Below, piece by piece: positions 20,001 to 27,263 of a stretch of DNA of 64,000 nt. The position numbers and the translations under genes are program-made. Numbering within the stretch: position 1 is the first letter of the stretch; each line of letters opens with the position of its first letter. Source of the DNA: Alisma plantago-aquatica (lineage: Eukaryota; Streptophyta; Magnoliopsida; Alismatales; Alismataceae); the NCBI GenBank assembly GCA_963693085.1, contig OY856409.1:294104058-294168057 (forward strand), in the 5' to 3' direction. The notes beneath the pieces are model-generated. The model was not told the origin of the DNA. It did not search any database and was given only the letters and a program-made list of their open reading frames with translations.

Positions 20001-22724
20001 TGTGAAGTTTGGGCTGTTGTGTGGGAAGGACACAGTGTGATTGCAGAAGTTCCAGGTGGAAGGCCCTCTGTTTTTTAACCAGTCCACCCTGAGAACAACA
20101 TCTTAGTTGCCAATACTCATGAAGTATGCGTTTATGGATTCGTTGCAGTTTTGCAATGTGAGGGCGAGATTTCTGCCTTTCTTGTTGTAAGGAATGGATC
20201 CACCGCGACTACTCTATTTGCCGTGAAGACTTTGGGCGCGAGAGATGGATCAAGGATTCTCGGGTCTATGAAGTTTCTATTGCTGCCCGAATCGAGCAAG
20301 CACTAGAACACGCCTCGGGCCTAGGAACGCCCACAGGCGGATTGTATCGGAGTTGCCTGCTCCATCCATCGTAAACGAAGAGATGGTTGGTTTGTCATCC
20401 GGCTCAGATTGTGCTGGTTCGTCCTTGATTTCCTGATCCGCTTCTTCCTCATCGTCGTCCTCTTTAATAAGGAAGAGTGTTGGTTGTTTGCACTTATGCC
20501 CTTTGACGAACTTCTCAGGACAGAAGTAGCAAAGGTTCTTTGCTCGTCGATCCGCCATCTCTGCTTAGGAGATCCTTTTGATTGGGGCTTAAGCTTTGTT
20601 ACCTGTTGTCGTCGGCGATTGTTCCGCGATTTTGTTCTCCTGGCAATACGAGGCATATGATTGTCTGGTTGGTTTTTTCCAGTCGGCTTGTTGCTCTTCA
20701 ATCAGTTTGGCTCGTCGAGCCAGATCTGCCCTGGTGAGTATCTCCAGAACTCCACGAAGACAGAGTTCACACTGGATTTCCTCCTTGAATCCTGAGAAGA
20801 ACATCTCAGAGAGGTGGGAGTCGCGGAACCCCATCGTGCGCTGAGCCAGGAGTTCAAATTCCTGATGGTACTCCTTTACCGTTCCCGTTTGGTGGAGTTT
20901 ACTGAGCTTCCCTTGAGGAAGACGAGCATCAGCATCACCAAAACGCTCGATGACGTCCTCACGGAACAACTCCCACGAGAAGTCCATGTAGGCTTCTTCC
21001 AATGTAGTCGCCTCGTAGGTTTGGTACCAGTCCAGTGCATCGCCATTGAGGTGCATTGCCACTAAGTCGAACTTCTGTTCGTTCGTTGAGATGTCGCCAT
21101 GGCGGAAGTAGTATTCGCACTTCCGCAACCAACGCTCCGGTGGGTCTGTGCCATCGTATTCTGGGAACTTAATTTTGAATTTATCGTGACGGCGGAATCG
21201 GCCATCGTTTCCTCTGCGATGGTCGTCGTTGTTCTCCTGTGCCTTCCCTTTTCGCTTGTTGTCAAAGGATCAAAGATTGGCTAGTTCCCTCAGAATGGTA
21301 TCTAGTTTTTGGCTCAGGTTCTCGATTCCCTTCTCATGGCGATCAACCGCATCACGGATTTGGTTTAGCTAGTTGTGATCAGCCATTTTTGCTACTGGGT
21401 GGGTGGGTTGGAACGATGAACTGGTGGTGGCGACGGGGGCGGGTGGGCTGTCTTGGGCGGAGGGTTTGGGGTTTTTTCTTTGGGTGATAATCTTGGCAGG
21501 AGCACCAGGCTCTGATACCACTTTAGTAGGGCCTGGAGGCCGATCGACCGTAGATGGGCGAGGAAGCCTTCGCCTACCTATGGTGATAGGTTGCTCCCGC
21601 TCAAAGGCGGGTCCCAAGCAGAGGAATGGGAATGGTGCTCGCAGAGCAAAGGGCTAATTGGGCAAAAAGGATCGATACCTTTCTGTCCTTGTCTATTAAT
21701 AGAAGGAATGGTGTCAGCTGTGCCTGTTACATGCCCCACTCTAGGTGGTTGCAACAGAAAGGGAAAGTAGCAGACCTGACAGCTAGCTAGTGGCCATTGG
21801 CCTTACATTAGTAAGGAAAACGAAGGTGGCCGTTGGCCTTACATTGGAATGGAAAAGATACTATGGCTATGCCCTCTCGTGTATGGCACGTGAGGAAGAG
21901 GCCTATCGTTTTGTTTAAGAAATCATACTTGAACAGGTAGTCGATTGAAGTAGGTTAATCGAATAGAGCTTATACACTTTATTACTTTCCTATCCAGTTA
22001 TTAGCCGGGGTTAAATAAACCATCTCAACTCCTAAGAACGCCAGAATCAATTTAGGAGCGAGCAACAATAAACAACTGTCACCTTGGTGTCAAGCATGAC
22101 GGCGATGGTATTGTCCCTGTTAGCGGCGTTGTAGTCCTTAACGAGGTCGATGACTCTTTGGTGCGACGCATGGTCGCCGTGGGACATGTTAAGGCGGGCG
22201 ACGTTCATGCCAGCCTCAGCGAGCTTCCAGATCATCTCGCGCGTGTTAGTCGAGGGGCCAATGGTGCACACGATCTTGGTCTTGCGGCGGACGCCTGGCT
22301 TGGACTGTACCTCTTGGCCGGCAACGCCGTAGTGCCGGGAAGGACGAACCCTCTCCGCCTCCTGTAAGGACCAAACCGCAGGTTGTAAGATCGCAGACAC
22401 AGACCGGCGGAAACGGATATTGCTGATTTGGACTGAAGGAACGGAGAAGGTTCAAGTAACCTCCGTCAGGGGTCCAACCTCGGGTGTGACGGGGAGCACT
22501 TCAGTGACTGACTCCATCCGCGATGCCCGCTTCAGCACGGCAGATATGGGCGCCGGCGTGCCGGGCTTGTGCTTGCAATCGTTCCGCTTGGAGAAAGGCG
22601 AGGAGGTGGCGACTCTTTGCGGAAGCAACTGCTTGCGGATAAGAACCTGGTTACTTCTCCAAGCGGATACCGCGATTGAGGAGGCAGTGCCGGAGGCGGA
22701 TCGTGTGGCCACTACTTGAGACAT
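5939..22724 (-). CDS. PKP2: Plastid pyruvate kinase, beta-type subunit (partial gene, 6 exons)
   Basis: The product would convert phosphoenolpyruvate and ADP to pyruvate and ATP in the plastid. The exons are 22479-22724, 22083-22361, 6654-6819, 6360-6494, 6115-6225 and 5939-6027, together 1,026 bp (342 codons), in frame across every junction. Exon 1 starts MSQVVATRS, close to the known N-terminus of Arabidopsis PKP2 (MAQVVATRS), followed by a Ser/Arg-rich transit peptide. Later exons carry [83 protein letters not shown] and [15 protein letters not shown], which contains the catalytic Lys and a metal-binding Glu. The family's remaining C-terminal part (AMVARGDLG onward, roughly 235 residues) is not in the window. 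Intron 2 is 15.3 kb and full of transposons. One oddity is that the usual GMWSKP motif reads EVQSKP. Whether the gene is functional cannot be decided here. Confidence 0.93.
6115..6225 (-). CDS. PKP2: Pyruvate kinase exon 5
   Basis: The acceptor ATGATGCAG leads into [20 protein letters not shown] followed by [17 protein letters not shown], the conserved [11 protein letters not shown]...SFVKDA block of the catalytic barrel. The donor AAAA/GTAATT leaves one base for the next codon. Confidence 0.95.
6360..6494 (-). CDS. PKP2: Pyruvate kinase exon 4
   Basis: The exon follows a TTGTTCTTCAG acceptor. It reads [20 protein letters not shown], then [20 protein letters not shown] and PSIT. This closes the B domain and returns to the TIM barrel with the conserved NVRGK segment. 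The donor is ACAG/GTTTGA in phase 1. The flanking introns are 159 bp and 134 bp. Confidence 0.95.
6654..6819 (-). CDS. PKP2: Pyruvate kinase exon 3
   Basis: The acceptor TTTCCAG precedes [13 protein letters not shown], which joins exon 2's MLDTK exactly as in the family ([10 protein letters not shown]). The exon continues [33 protein letters not shown] through the beta-barrel (B) domain. It ends GATG/GTAAGA in phase 1, and exon 4 supplies the rest of the Gly codon. Confidence 0.95.
7444..7669 (+). repeat. Probable solo LTR, Copia type
   Basis: The segment begins TGTTAGAGTGTC, has a TATA-like CCTATTTATAGG near 7576 and a GGCCCATTAGGG segment, and could end ...GTTTTCCACA at 7669. The layout resembles the short LTR of the non-autonomous family at the left edge, though it is clearly another family. 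Flanks AGTAT (7439-7443) and AGTAC (7670-7674) make an imperfect 5-bp TSD. Confidence 0.5.
7670..9071. other. Unassigned intron sequence
   Basis: No gene or repeat end is recognisable here. A 66-codon open frame on the minus strand at 8278-8478 has protein-like composition (Glu/Met-rich, [10 protein letters not shown]) but no match I know and no splice context. The rest is AT-rich with pyrimidine-rich runs near 8640-8900. Confidence 0.4.
9072..9717. repeat. Tandem duplication, unit 1 (about 646 bp)
   Basis: The sequence from ACTTTCTACTTTG to TGCCTTTACAGTACC is repeated directly next to itself with an offset of 645 bp (9718-10370). The two units differ only by scattered substitutions and small indels, for example ten extra bases at CGTTCCGATAATCC in unit 2. 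No coding function is recognised; small open frames such as 9101-9325 on the minus strand recur in unit 2. Confidence 0.88.
9718..10370. repeat. Tandem duplication, unit 2 (about 653 bp)
   Basis: This is the second copy of unit 9072-9717, starting at CTACTTTCTACTTTG and ending TGCCTTTACCGTACC. High similarity along the full length points to a single recent unequal exchange or replication slip within intron 2. Confidence 0.88.
10551..10616. repeat. (TA)n-(GA)n microsatellite
   Basis: About 38 bp of AT dinucleotides (10551-10588) pass into about 28 bp of GA dinucleotides (10589-10616), which abut the left terminal inverted repeat of the following MITE. Confidence 0.95.
10613..11009. mobile_element. 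MITE embedded in (TA)n, 29-bp perfect terminal inverted repeats
   Basis: The 397-bp element starts AGAGTCAGGCTAGAATACAC and ends with the exact reverse complement. Its inverted repeats (10613-10641 and 10981-11009) match at all 29 positions. Inside each repeat is the 14-bp palindrome TACACTCGAGTGTA, and a near copy (TACACTCAAGTGTG) lies just inside the left end. (TA)n runs flank both sides, so the target was a TA microsatellite or TA dinucleotide. It has no ORF. The superfamily is not certain: the TA target suggests Tc1/mariner-like or a Micron-like microsatellite-targeting MITE. Confidence 0.85.
11010..11054. repeat. (TA)n microsatellite, right flank of MITE
   Basis: About 45 bp of uninterrupted TA dinucleotides directly follow the right terminal inverted repeat. 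This mirrors the left-hand (TA)n run and probably is the other part of a split or duplicated microsatellite target. Confidence 0.95.
11055..11674. other. Unassigned intron sequence
   Basis: No ORF or repeat ends are supported here. A fragment near 11596-11640 (GAGGCTAGGCGTAAGCCTTAA) resembles the AGGCTTAAGCC-rich repeats near 12690-12850 and may be the far end of one interrupted element. The proposed ends lack a matching target duplication. Confidence 0.35.
11683..12382. mobile_element. hAT-like non-autonomous element (700 bp)
   Basis: An 8-bp duplication TATGCACA at 11675-11682 and 12383-12390 brackets a segment whose ends both read CATGG inward. Both ends are crowded with GAAGTTT/CGAAGT motifs (11695-11895 and 12270-12372) in opposite senses, giving long imperfect subterminal inverted repeats. 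An 8-bp duplication with very short terminal repeats fits the hAT superfamily. There is no transposase frame. Confidence 0.72.
12690..12850. repeat. AGGCTTAAGCC-type inverted repeat cluster
   Basis: The motif GCCTCA/TGAGGC with AAGCCTCAAGGC variants occurs about ten times on both strands within 160 bp, so the region can fold on itself. It ends with GGTTTTTTAAACAATG, which looks like a hAT-type terminus, but the opposite end is not defined. Confidence 0.5.
12851..14184. other. Unassigned intron sequence with MITE-like fragment
   Basis: The only suggestive part is 13130-13290, where GGTTGATT...CAGTTGACCAGTTTTGG...GGTTCAACCAGTCGG resembles the ends of common plant MITEs rich in ACCGGTTCAACC motifs. 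No target duplication was found. The remainder is AT-rich and featureless. Confidence 0.35.
14185..14284. repeat. Two 50-bp tandem repeat units
   Basis: A 50-bp unit starting GTTTTAACTTCTAAGTTGTA occurs twice head to tail (14185-14234 and 14235-14284) with four substitutions. Confidence 0.9.
14285..16594. other. Unassigned intron sequence
   Basis: No coding domain or element boundaries are recognisable over 2.3 kb. A pyrimidine-rich run covers 14810-15070. The segment 15680-15990 (TTGACACCCCGAATGG... TGTGGGGACCCCATC) has the flavour of a retrotransposon LTR or leader but has no partner here. Confidence 0.35.
16595..16649. repeat. Left unit of a 55-bp tandem repeat split by the Reina element
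   Basis: The sequence TTTTGTTTAACAAATCATAC followed by GTAGTCAATTCAAGAAG reappears, diverged, right after the element at 21909-21955 (TTTTGTTTAAGAAATCATAC ... GTAGTCGATTGAAGTAG). The pre-insertion site was therefore a short direct tandem repeat, and the element landed at its junction. Confidence 0.75.
16656..17039 (-). repeat. 3' LTR of Reina-like element
   Basis: The 384-bp LTR runs TGGTAGGGCA ... AGGCCTATCA on the plus strand. Small indels distinguish it from the partner at 21524-21908, such as GAGGAGGAAGCC against GAGGAAGCC and an extra GTGGCCGTTGGCC-type duplication in the partner. Confidence 0.9.
17040..17053 (-). other. Polypurine tract of Reina-like element
   Basis: On the minus strand this reads CGGAGGGGGGTATT directly before the 3' LTR, the expected plus-strand primer. 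Confidence 0.8.
17054..18500 (-). pseudogene. Reina-like integrase and chromodomain region
   Basis: The frame from 18491 begins with the integrase zinc-binding region. The best block (17948-17469) reads [32 protein letters not shown] and [20 protein letters not shown]. It keeps the second catalytic Asp (in CDRD) and the catalytic Glu (in GQTEVV) of the DDE integrase core. Downstream, 17387-17121 reads [20 protein letters not shown] and then [20 protein letters not shown] with LVSW, the linker and chromodomain-like module typical of Reina. Stops and frame changes separate the blocks. The chromodomain in this family is thought to steer integration toward modified histones. Confidence 0.85.
18427..19965 (-). 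pseudogene. Reina-like reverse transcriptase and RNase H
   Basis: The frame 19965-19486 covers the start of reverse transcriptase: [59 protein letters not shown]. After a frame break, 19349-18834 holds the catalytic box [10 protein letters not shown] with both Asp, then [11 protein letters not shown] and [14 protein letters not shown]. RNase H follows with [11 protein letters not shown] (18900s) and [10 protein letters not shown], then [35 protein letters not shown] and NNAADALSR. The motifs are intact; the polyprotein frame is not. Confidence 0.92.
19966..20290 (-). pseudogene. Reina-like aspartic protease region
   Basis: In the third minus frame near 20290-20240 the sequence reads [17 protein letters not shown], with the retroviral-type DSG active site intact. 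The frame is offset from the preceding gag frame and stops soon after. No longer frame survives to the reverse transcriptase start. Confidence 0.75.
20277..21390 (-). pseudogene. Reina-like Gag (capsid and zinc knuckle)
   Basis: The gag frame opens near 21388 (MADHN) and soon meets stops. From 21128 it reads [37 protein letters not shown] and [11 protein letters not shown], then [15 protein letters not shown]: the plant retrotransposon Gag capsid fold. At 20558-20277 lies [16 protein letters not shown], a zinc-knuckle-like CX2C...HX4... motif usual for this clade, followed by an acidic tail. The coat protein would package the RNA, but a frameshift near 20590 breaks it here. Confidence 0.88.
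21509..21520 (-). other. Primer-binding site of Reina-like element
   Basis: On the minus strand TGGTATCAGAGC lies three bases after the 5' LTR end at 21524, complementary to initiator methionine tRNA. Confidence 0.9.
21524..21908 (-). repeat. 5' LTR of Reina-like element
   Basis: This 385-bp partner of 16656-17039 reads TAGTAGGGCC ... AGGCCTATCG on the plus strand. Each terminal dinucleotide carries one transition from the expected TG...CA, consistent with age. Confidence 0.9.
22083..22361 (-). CDS. PKP2: Pyruvate kinase exon 2
   Basis: Exon 2 has 93 codons and starts after a good acceptor (TGGTCCTTACAG) and ends AAG/GTGACA. It begins [12 protein letters not shown] and then reads [52 protein letters not shown] and TIAVMLDTK. 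This is the start of the pyruvate kinase TIM barrel, including the Arg and Asn-Ser residues that bind K+ and phosphoenolpyruvate. The stretch before VRRK is unusually divergent: the family's GDTSVGMWSKP aligns without a gap to [11 protein letters not shown]. Intron 1 (22362-22478) is about 117 bp. Confidence 0.9.
22479..22724 (-). CDS. PKP2: Pyruvate kinase exon 1 (transit peptide)
   Basis: The start codon at 22724 opens 82 codons reading [16 protein letters not shown]..., rich in Ser, Arg and Thr with few acidic residues, as in a chloroplast transit peptide, and ending ...TEVLPVTPE. The start is chosen because MSQVVATRS matches the conserved N-terminus of plant PKP2. The donor is placed after GAG at 22479 (GAG/GTTGGA). 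An alternative donor after GAG at 22461 would add six codons in the same phase. Reading on without splicing meets a stop at 22452-22454, so an intron is needed. Confidence 0.85.
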
Positions 22725-23240
22725 GGGAGCCTGCTCGGAAGATGCTTTGGAGATGGAGTGGAGATCAGAGGAGGGAAATGGAGGTGGATACTTGATTGCA
22801 GTACGAGAGGGGCAAAAGGCTGATACGAGATTTGGGGCGAATGAAGAGAACGGTGCTATCTACCTTGCTGCAGCAGTGACGTCTTATGATCGTCGTCGTA
22901 GAGTAGCGAGGCGGCGATTACTAAGCAAGTAGGGTCGCGCTATGAAGTCTTCGTTCTCATCGAAGGAGCTCCACTCCACTGTCTGGTCTCAAGTCAGCTA
23001 CCCGGGTTAGTTCAAATGGATCGGCAGATTACCGTAGTAGCCCTGATCCCGAACTTCCGGGAATTTGTAATTGTTGTTCAGCAGTAATATGGATGGGTAG
23101 TTTACCGTTTGGAATCGAATGGATCGGGCCTAAACAAGTTGGTTATGTGCATGTGCTGATTCTGGATAAGTGAATATTTAGTATCTCGTGCATTTGGCCC
23201 GCTGACACCTTTCCTTTTTAATGTTTCCCGACGCATCTTC
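22725..23240 (-). promoter_or_regulatory. Upstream region of pyruvate kinase
   Basis: On the minus strand about 120 bp before the start codon are pyrimidine-rich (CCACCTCCATTTCCCTCCTC near 22780), as in many plant 5' leaders. Further up is a TGACGTC-like ACGT core near 22878. No clear TATA box is visible. The region ends where a LINE begins, so the original upstream sequence before that insertion is at most about 0.5 kb. Confidence 0.35.
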
Positions 23241-26110
23241 TTTTTTTTTCAGGAAACTTGTAATTTCATTATAAAATCATGCAAAAAGCATGGCAAACGT
23301 TACAAGATATTATAACATGTCGTGTATCCATAAATCACACATACACGTGCGTACGGATGAGGCAATGGTTTGTGACCACAACTAGACTGAAATCTGAAAC
23401 GGGAAACCTGTAAGAGGTACATCGTAGGAGATTAATGAGTAAGTTGAAGATTGGTGCAGCTTTGCTAGCCTATTAGCTTCATCATTTTGTGATATGCCAA
23501 TATGTATGATAACAACACTGTCTGCTTCAGCCTCTGAAGTAATCGTAATCAAGAAAGAAGACGAAAATGTGACTTGGCGTCTGCATGAATAATGTGTACT
23601 GCAGAACTGCTATCTGATTCAATAAGGAATCTCTGGGTTGGAGCCATTATCGCCCACTGCAAAGTAAAGTATATAGTTGCTACCTCCCCTTCTAAAACTG
23701 AATATGTATATATTTATTTGGAGGAACCAAAGCACCAAAACCTTGCAATAGCCATACTACCAAGCTTGAACGAAGCATCAGTGTTGATATTAATCCAACC
23801 AGAATAAGAACGCATCCAATGTTGGACTACATTTCGATCTTGAGCAATATTTGGATATCCATCAACGAAAGCTTTAAATAGCATATTTTCATACTTAATA
23901 TGATGTTACTTAATTGAGACACATTTTGAGTTGCTTCGTTAAATATCGTATCGTTTCTTACAGCCACTAAAAAAACATATAATGTATGAGAAGAAGAAGA
24001 AGAAGAAGAAGAAGAAGTTGTGAGCCAAGCTTGAAAGGGCAAAGAGAAGAGATTGCCCAAGACAGTGATAATGTGTAGTTCTTGCCATACCAATTTAAGA
24101 TAAGTACAATCACGAAACACGTGTAGAGAAGTCTCCAACTCTGAACCAAAGATTTGACATGAAGGGCCCGTAGTAAAGTTACGTTGATAACTTCTGTAAT
24201 TATACATTAATGCGTCATGGCAAACAAGTCATAGGAAAGTTTTATACTTTGATGGTATTTGTAAATGCCAAAGACGTCTCCACGGGCCATGGGAAATTAT
24301 TGCTTCATCGGACATTAGAAGTTTATACGCTGAAGCAGTAGCAAAACAGCCTAAATCTGTTAAACACCAGTACCATCCATCCTTGCCCACGCTAGGAGGC
24401 GGTAAAGAAAGAACTTTCAGAACAATGTCTTCAGGAAAATAATATGCAATGAAGTTAACATTCCAAGATCCAATCAAGTTCATCATAGAAGCAACATATA
24501 AATCCAGTAGGTTAGGAGGTATCTGTTTAATGACCATACTATGTTGATGTCGGGTCTAAGGTATCCAATCATCAAACCATACAGATATGGTGTCCCCAGT
24601 TTCTATTGTTCGAAAGGAATTTTGAAGAACAATAACCTTCAAGGAATGTAGCACCCTCCAGAGGCAGTGCTACTTGCATTTGAGTTCTGTCTAAAAGTTC
24701 TATATTTTTAAAGAATTACCGACCCCAAGACATATTTTGATCAGTAAATAACTCCCATGTAGATTTCATAATGAGAGCCTTATTCCATTCATGCATAGAG
24801 ACAATGCCTAGACCACCAGAAACTTTAGGAGCAATGACTTGTTTCCAGGCGCAAAGAGATAATGGTGATTTATCCGCACCTCATCTCCAGATAAATCTTC
24901 TGATTACTGCATCAATACAATGACATAATGATATAGGTACAACGCACGTATGCATTGCAAAGGTAGGTAGTGATTGAAGAATATATTTTGCAAGACACAC
25001 TCTTCGCGCTAGAGTAAAAGTGGGAGCATTTCAACAATTTGCATGTAGTTGAGTTTGATCATACAACCATGAATAAGTAGATTTGTTATTCTGCCATGAA
25101 CAATGGGAACCCCTAAATAGTGGCTCAAATTTGTTGTCCTCTTCATTCCCGAAATGTCATAAATAACATGTTGCTAATTGATGGGAACAGCAGCTGAGAA
25201 GAAGTTCAGACTTTTATCTTGAGAAATGGATTGCCCTGGTTGAGGCATTGCCAAAAATTTGAAAGTAGTGAAGAATCAAATTGATGTGGTGAATGTCTGC
25301 ACATACGAACAATAGTATATCATCAACAAATGCAACATGGGAGAATGTTGGTCCTTGATTAGAAAGTTTTACCAGCCTCCGTCGGCCCATTTGAACTTCC
25401 CTATCAATCATTAGTGTCAGTCTATTCAAACACATAACAAAAATATACAGAGAAAGGGGATCTCCCTGTCTCAATCCTCGGGTAGCGTTAAATCCAGGTA
25501 AATCATCACCACTATGGATTACAGAAATATTGCCACCACAGCTAGAGTTTGTGATATAGTTAATGATGGGCTTTGAAATATTGGCATGAATAAGGGTGTG
25601 CAGAATGAACTCCCAAGACATTCTATCTTACGCTTTTGTCAATTCCACTTTGACAACCATTATTTTTGCACCATGAATGTGACTCATGTTATGTATCAAT
25701 TCTTGAACAAGGATAATATATTCGTGATATGACAACTAGGAAAAAACTTGATTGTAAATTACTTATCCAATCTGACAGAAAAGGTTTTAATTTTTCTACT
25801 ACCACCTTTGAAATAAGTTTCAGTGTAGTATTACTCAACCAGATCGGTCAGAAATTACTACAACAATGGGGTTAGGGACTTTAGGTATAAGTACCATAAG
25901 AGCATTGCATAAAGCACGAGGTAGAGGAAAACCATTTAGAGCCGAATGAACAGTTAACATGGATGTACAGTTCTACCTAGATTCAAATGGTGACCTTAGA
26001 AAAAGGATTTTCTCCAGTTTCCTAGTGAGGCGTTTGAATGGGAATTGAGCATGTTTAACCTTGTAATATATAATAGCATGACAAATTTGATGCCATCAAT
26101 AATTAATCTT
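23241..26110 (-). mobile_element. LINE (plant L1-type) retrotransposon, 5'-truncated and decayed
   Basis: Read on the minus strand, the element ends in a poly(A) run (23241-23249 as T). Upstream come an RNase H-like piece (WINIKTDASFKLGSMAIARF) and a zinc-binding reverse-transcriptase tail (24537-23827, YKLLMSDEA, WHLQIPSKYKTFL, FRDCTYLKLVW). Reverse transcriptase occupies 25621-25214 (GLRQGDPLSLYIFVMCLNRL and the catalytic AFVDDILLF) and its N-terminal part reaches about 26100 (LVQELIHNMSHIHGAK, VVKVELTKA). The endonuclease domain and ORF1 are missing, as is usual for 5'-truncated LINEs. Many stops are present. No flanking duplication could be identified. Confidence 0.88.
23989..24017. repeat. 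(GAA)n microsatellite within the LINE
   Basis: About ten GAA triplets lie inside the zinc-binding region of the LINE, encoding a run of serines on the minus strand. They probably expanded after insertion. Confidence 0.95.
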
Positions 26111-27263
26111 GGCCCTCGGTGTAGGCAATGGCAGAAGTAGAAATTTCACTTAAGGGCCTGAGTAAGGCAAGATAGGCATTGTTCTCTGGTGAAAAATATC
26201 TATAGCAGACAAAATTCAAATTCAAGGTTTCCAATATGTAACACAGAGCACTGACTAGTCGGGATATTTTCCAACTTAGCACATGGGTATGAAATAGATG
26301 TATATGTAGTGTGTATAAAATTTCAATATATCTATGAATGTTTAGATTTTGGATTTTGTAGGGGGTGGAACCCAGACACACAAACGCCCTCGATATTCCC
26401 ATGGATATATGTGAATTCATGGTTTGACTCAAGTTGCATTTTCAGATGAAATTGTCCCAGGTCCTTTTTCTTGATAAAGAAGTCAATCATGTGAATCATG
26501 ACTCATAGAGAAATGGAGAACACCGATGGCTTTGAGTGAACGCAAGGATTAATTATTAAATTCTTGGTGATGCTCCCACTACCATGATATAACTTCTCGT
26601 TGATGGATTTTTGTCCACCGACTTACTAGATATGTATAATACTCTTTTGGAATATGGATGTAAGCTTGAGTTACATATATTAATTTTATCTTTTTCTCAC
26701 CAAGCTTTTGACTTATAAGAAAATAGATTTTTGTGCCCCATGTACAGATATGGGGTTATGCAAATGTATGAAGAATCTCATCTTCATAAATAATGTGTGG
26801 TAATGATGTATCTCCCTATCATGTTTAATCATCCTACCTATAAGGTGCAAATGTTATAGAATACTAATCATATAGATCTTCCATAATAACATGTCATGAG
26901 TTTTGACATGGTTAAGAAATTAAGATGATGTTTTTAGATTTGCAAAGGCGATCTCATTTATGTTTGATAGAAGTTTAGTATTGACCTTTTTGCCAAATGG
27001 CCTTCACCTTAGATAGCTTCAGTGTGACCCCTTTGCCTCTAGCATGCCCTTACATGCCTTTAGAACATGCATTATTATAACCTAAATCTTCATGTATTTA
27101 TATATACATATATATATATGGATGTGAATAATGGATTGTTTAGGACATATTAGAAAGCTTGAGATCTCTAAGTCTTGTTTAGTAATTTTGGATTGTGAAT
27201 GCAATTTCTCCATATAGAAAGGATTCTGTGTATTTTTGTTATTTTTCAATAATCCATTACTAA
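26111..27263. other. Unassigned intergenic sequence
   Basis: No domain or repeat boundary is recognised. A short TATATATACATATATATATATGG run lies near 27100. An open frame at 26103-26432 on the minus strand has no recognisable motif. Confidence 0.35.

Larger units (their letters stand above)
16656..21908 (-). mobile_element. Ty3/gypsy chromovirus, Reina-like, complete but degenerate
   Basis: The element is 5,253 bp with LTRs at 16656-17039 and 21524-21908 and TSD TTTTG at 16651-16655 and 21909-21913. On the minus strand the order is: 5' LTR; primer-binding site TGGTATCAGAGC; gag with a zinc knuckle; aspartic protease ([12 protein letters not shown]); reverse transcriptase (FFDDILIYS); RNase H ([10 protein letters not shown]); integrase (DRD...E); a chromodomain-like end; purine tract; 3' LTR. 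Size, short LTRs and the C-terminal ILERR...VLVSW segment fit the Reina clade of chromoviruses. Frameshifts and stops break the polyprotein, so this copy cannot move by itself. It sits in pyruvate kinase intron 2 in the same orientation as the gene. Confidence 0.92.
6820..22082 (-). other. Intron 2 of pyruvate kinase, 15.3 kb
   Basis: The intron is bounded by AAG/GTGACA at 22082 and TTTCCAG at 6820. The other introns in the window between exons 1 and 6 are 87-159 bp, so this one has grown about a hundredfold through insertions. They include a solo LTR (7444), a tandem duplication (9072-10370), a MITE (10613), a hAT-like element (11683) and a Reina retrotransposon (16656-21908). The 600 bp next to exon 3 (6834-7440) and 170 bp next to exon 2 (21914-22082) look like original intron with no repeat structure. 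Confidence 0.88.

Noticed and set aside
20409..21657. Several plus-strand frames of 80-100 codons opposite gag
   Set aside because: They are antisense shadows of the Reina gag region, which has clear family motifs on the minus strand.
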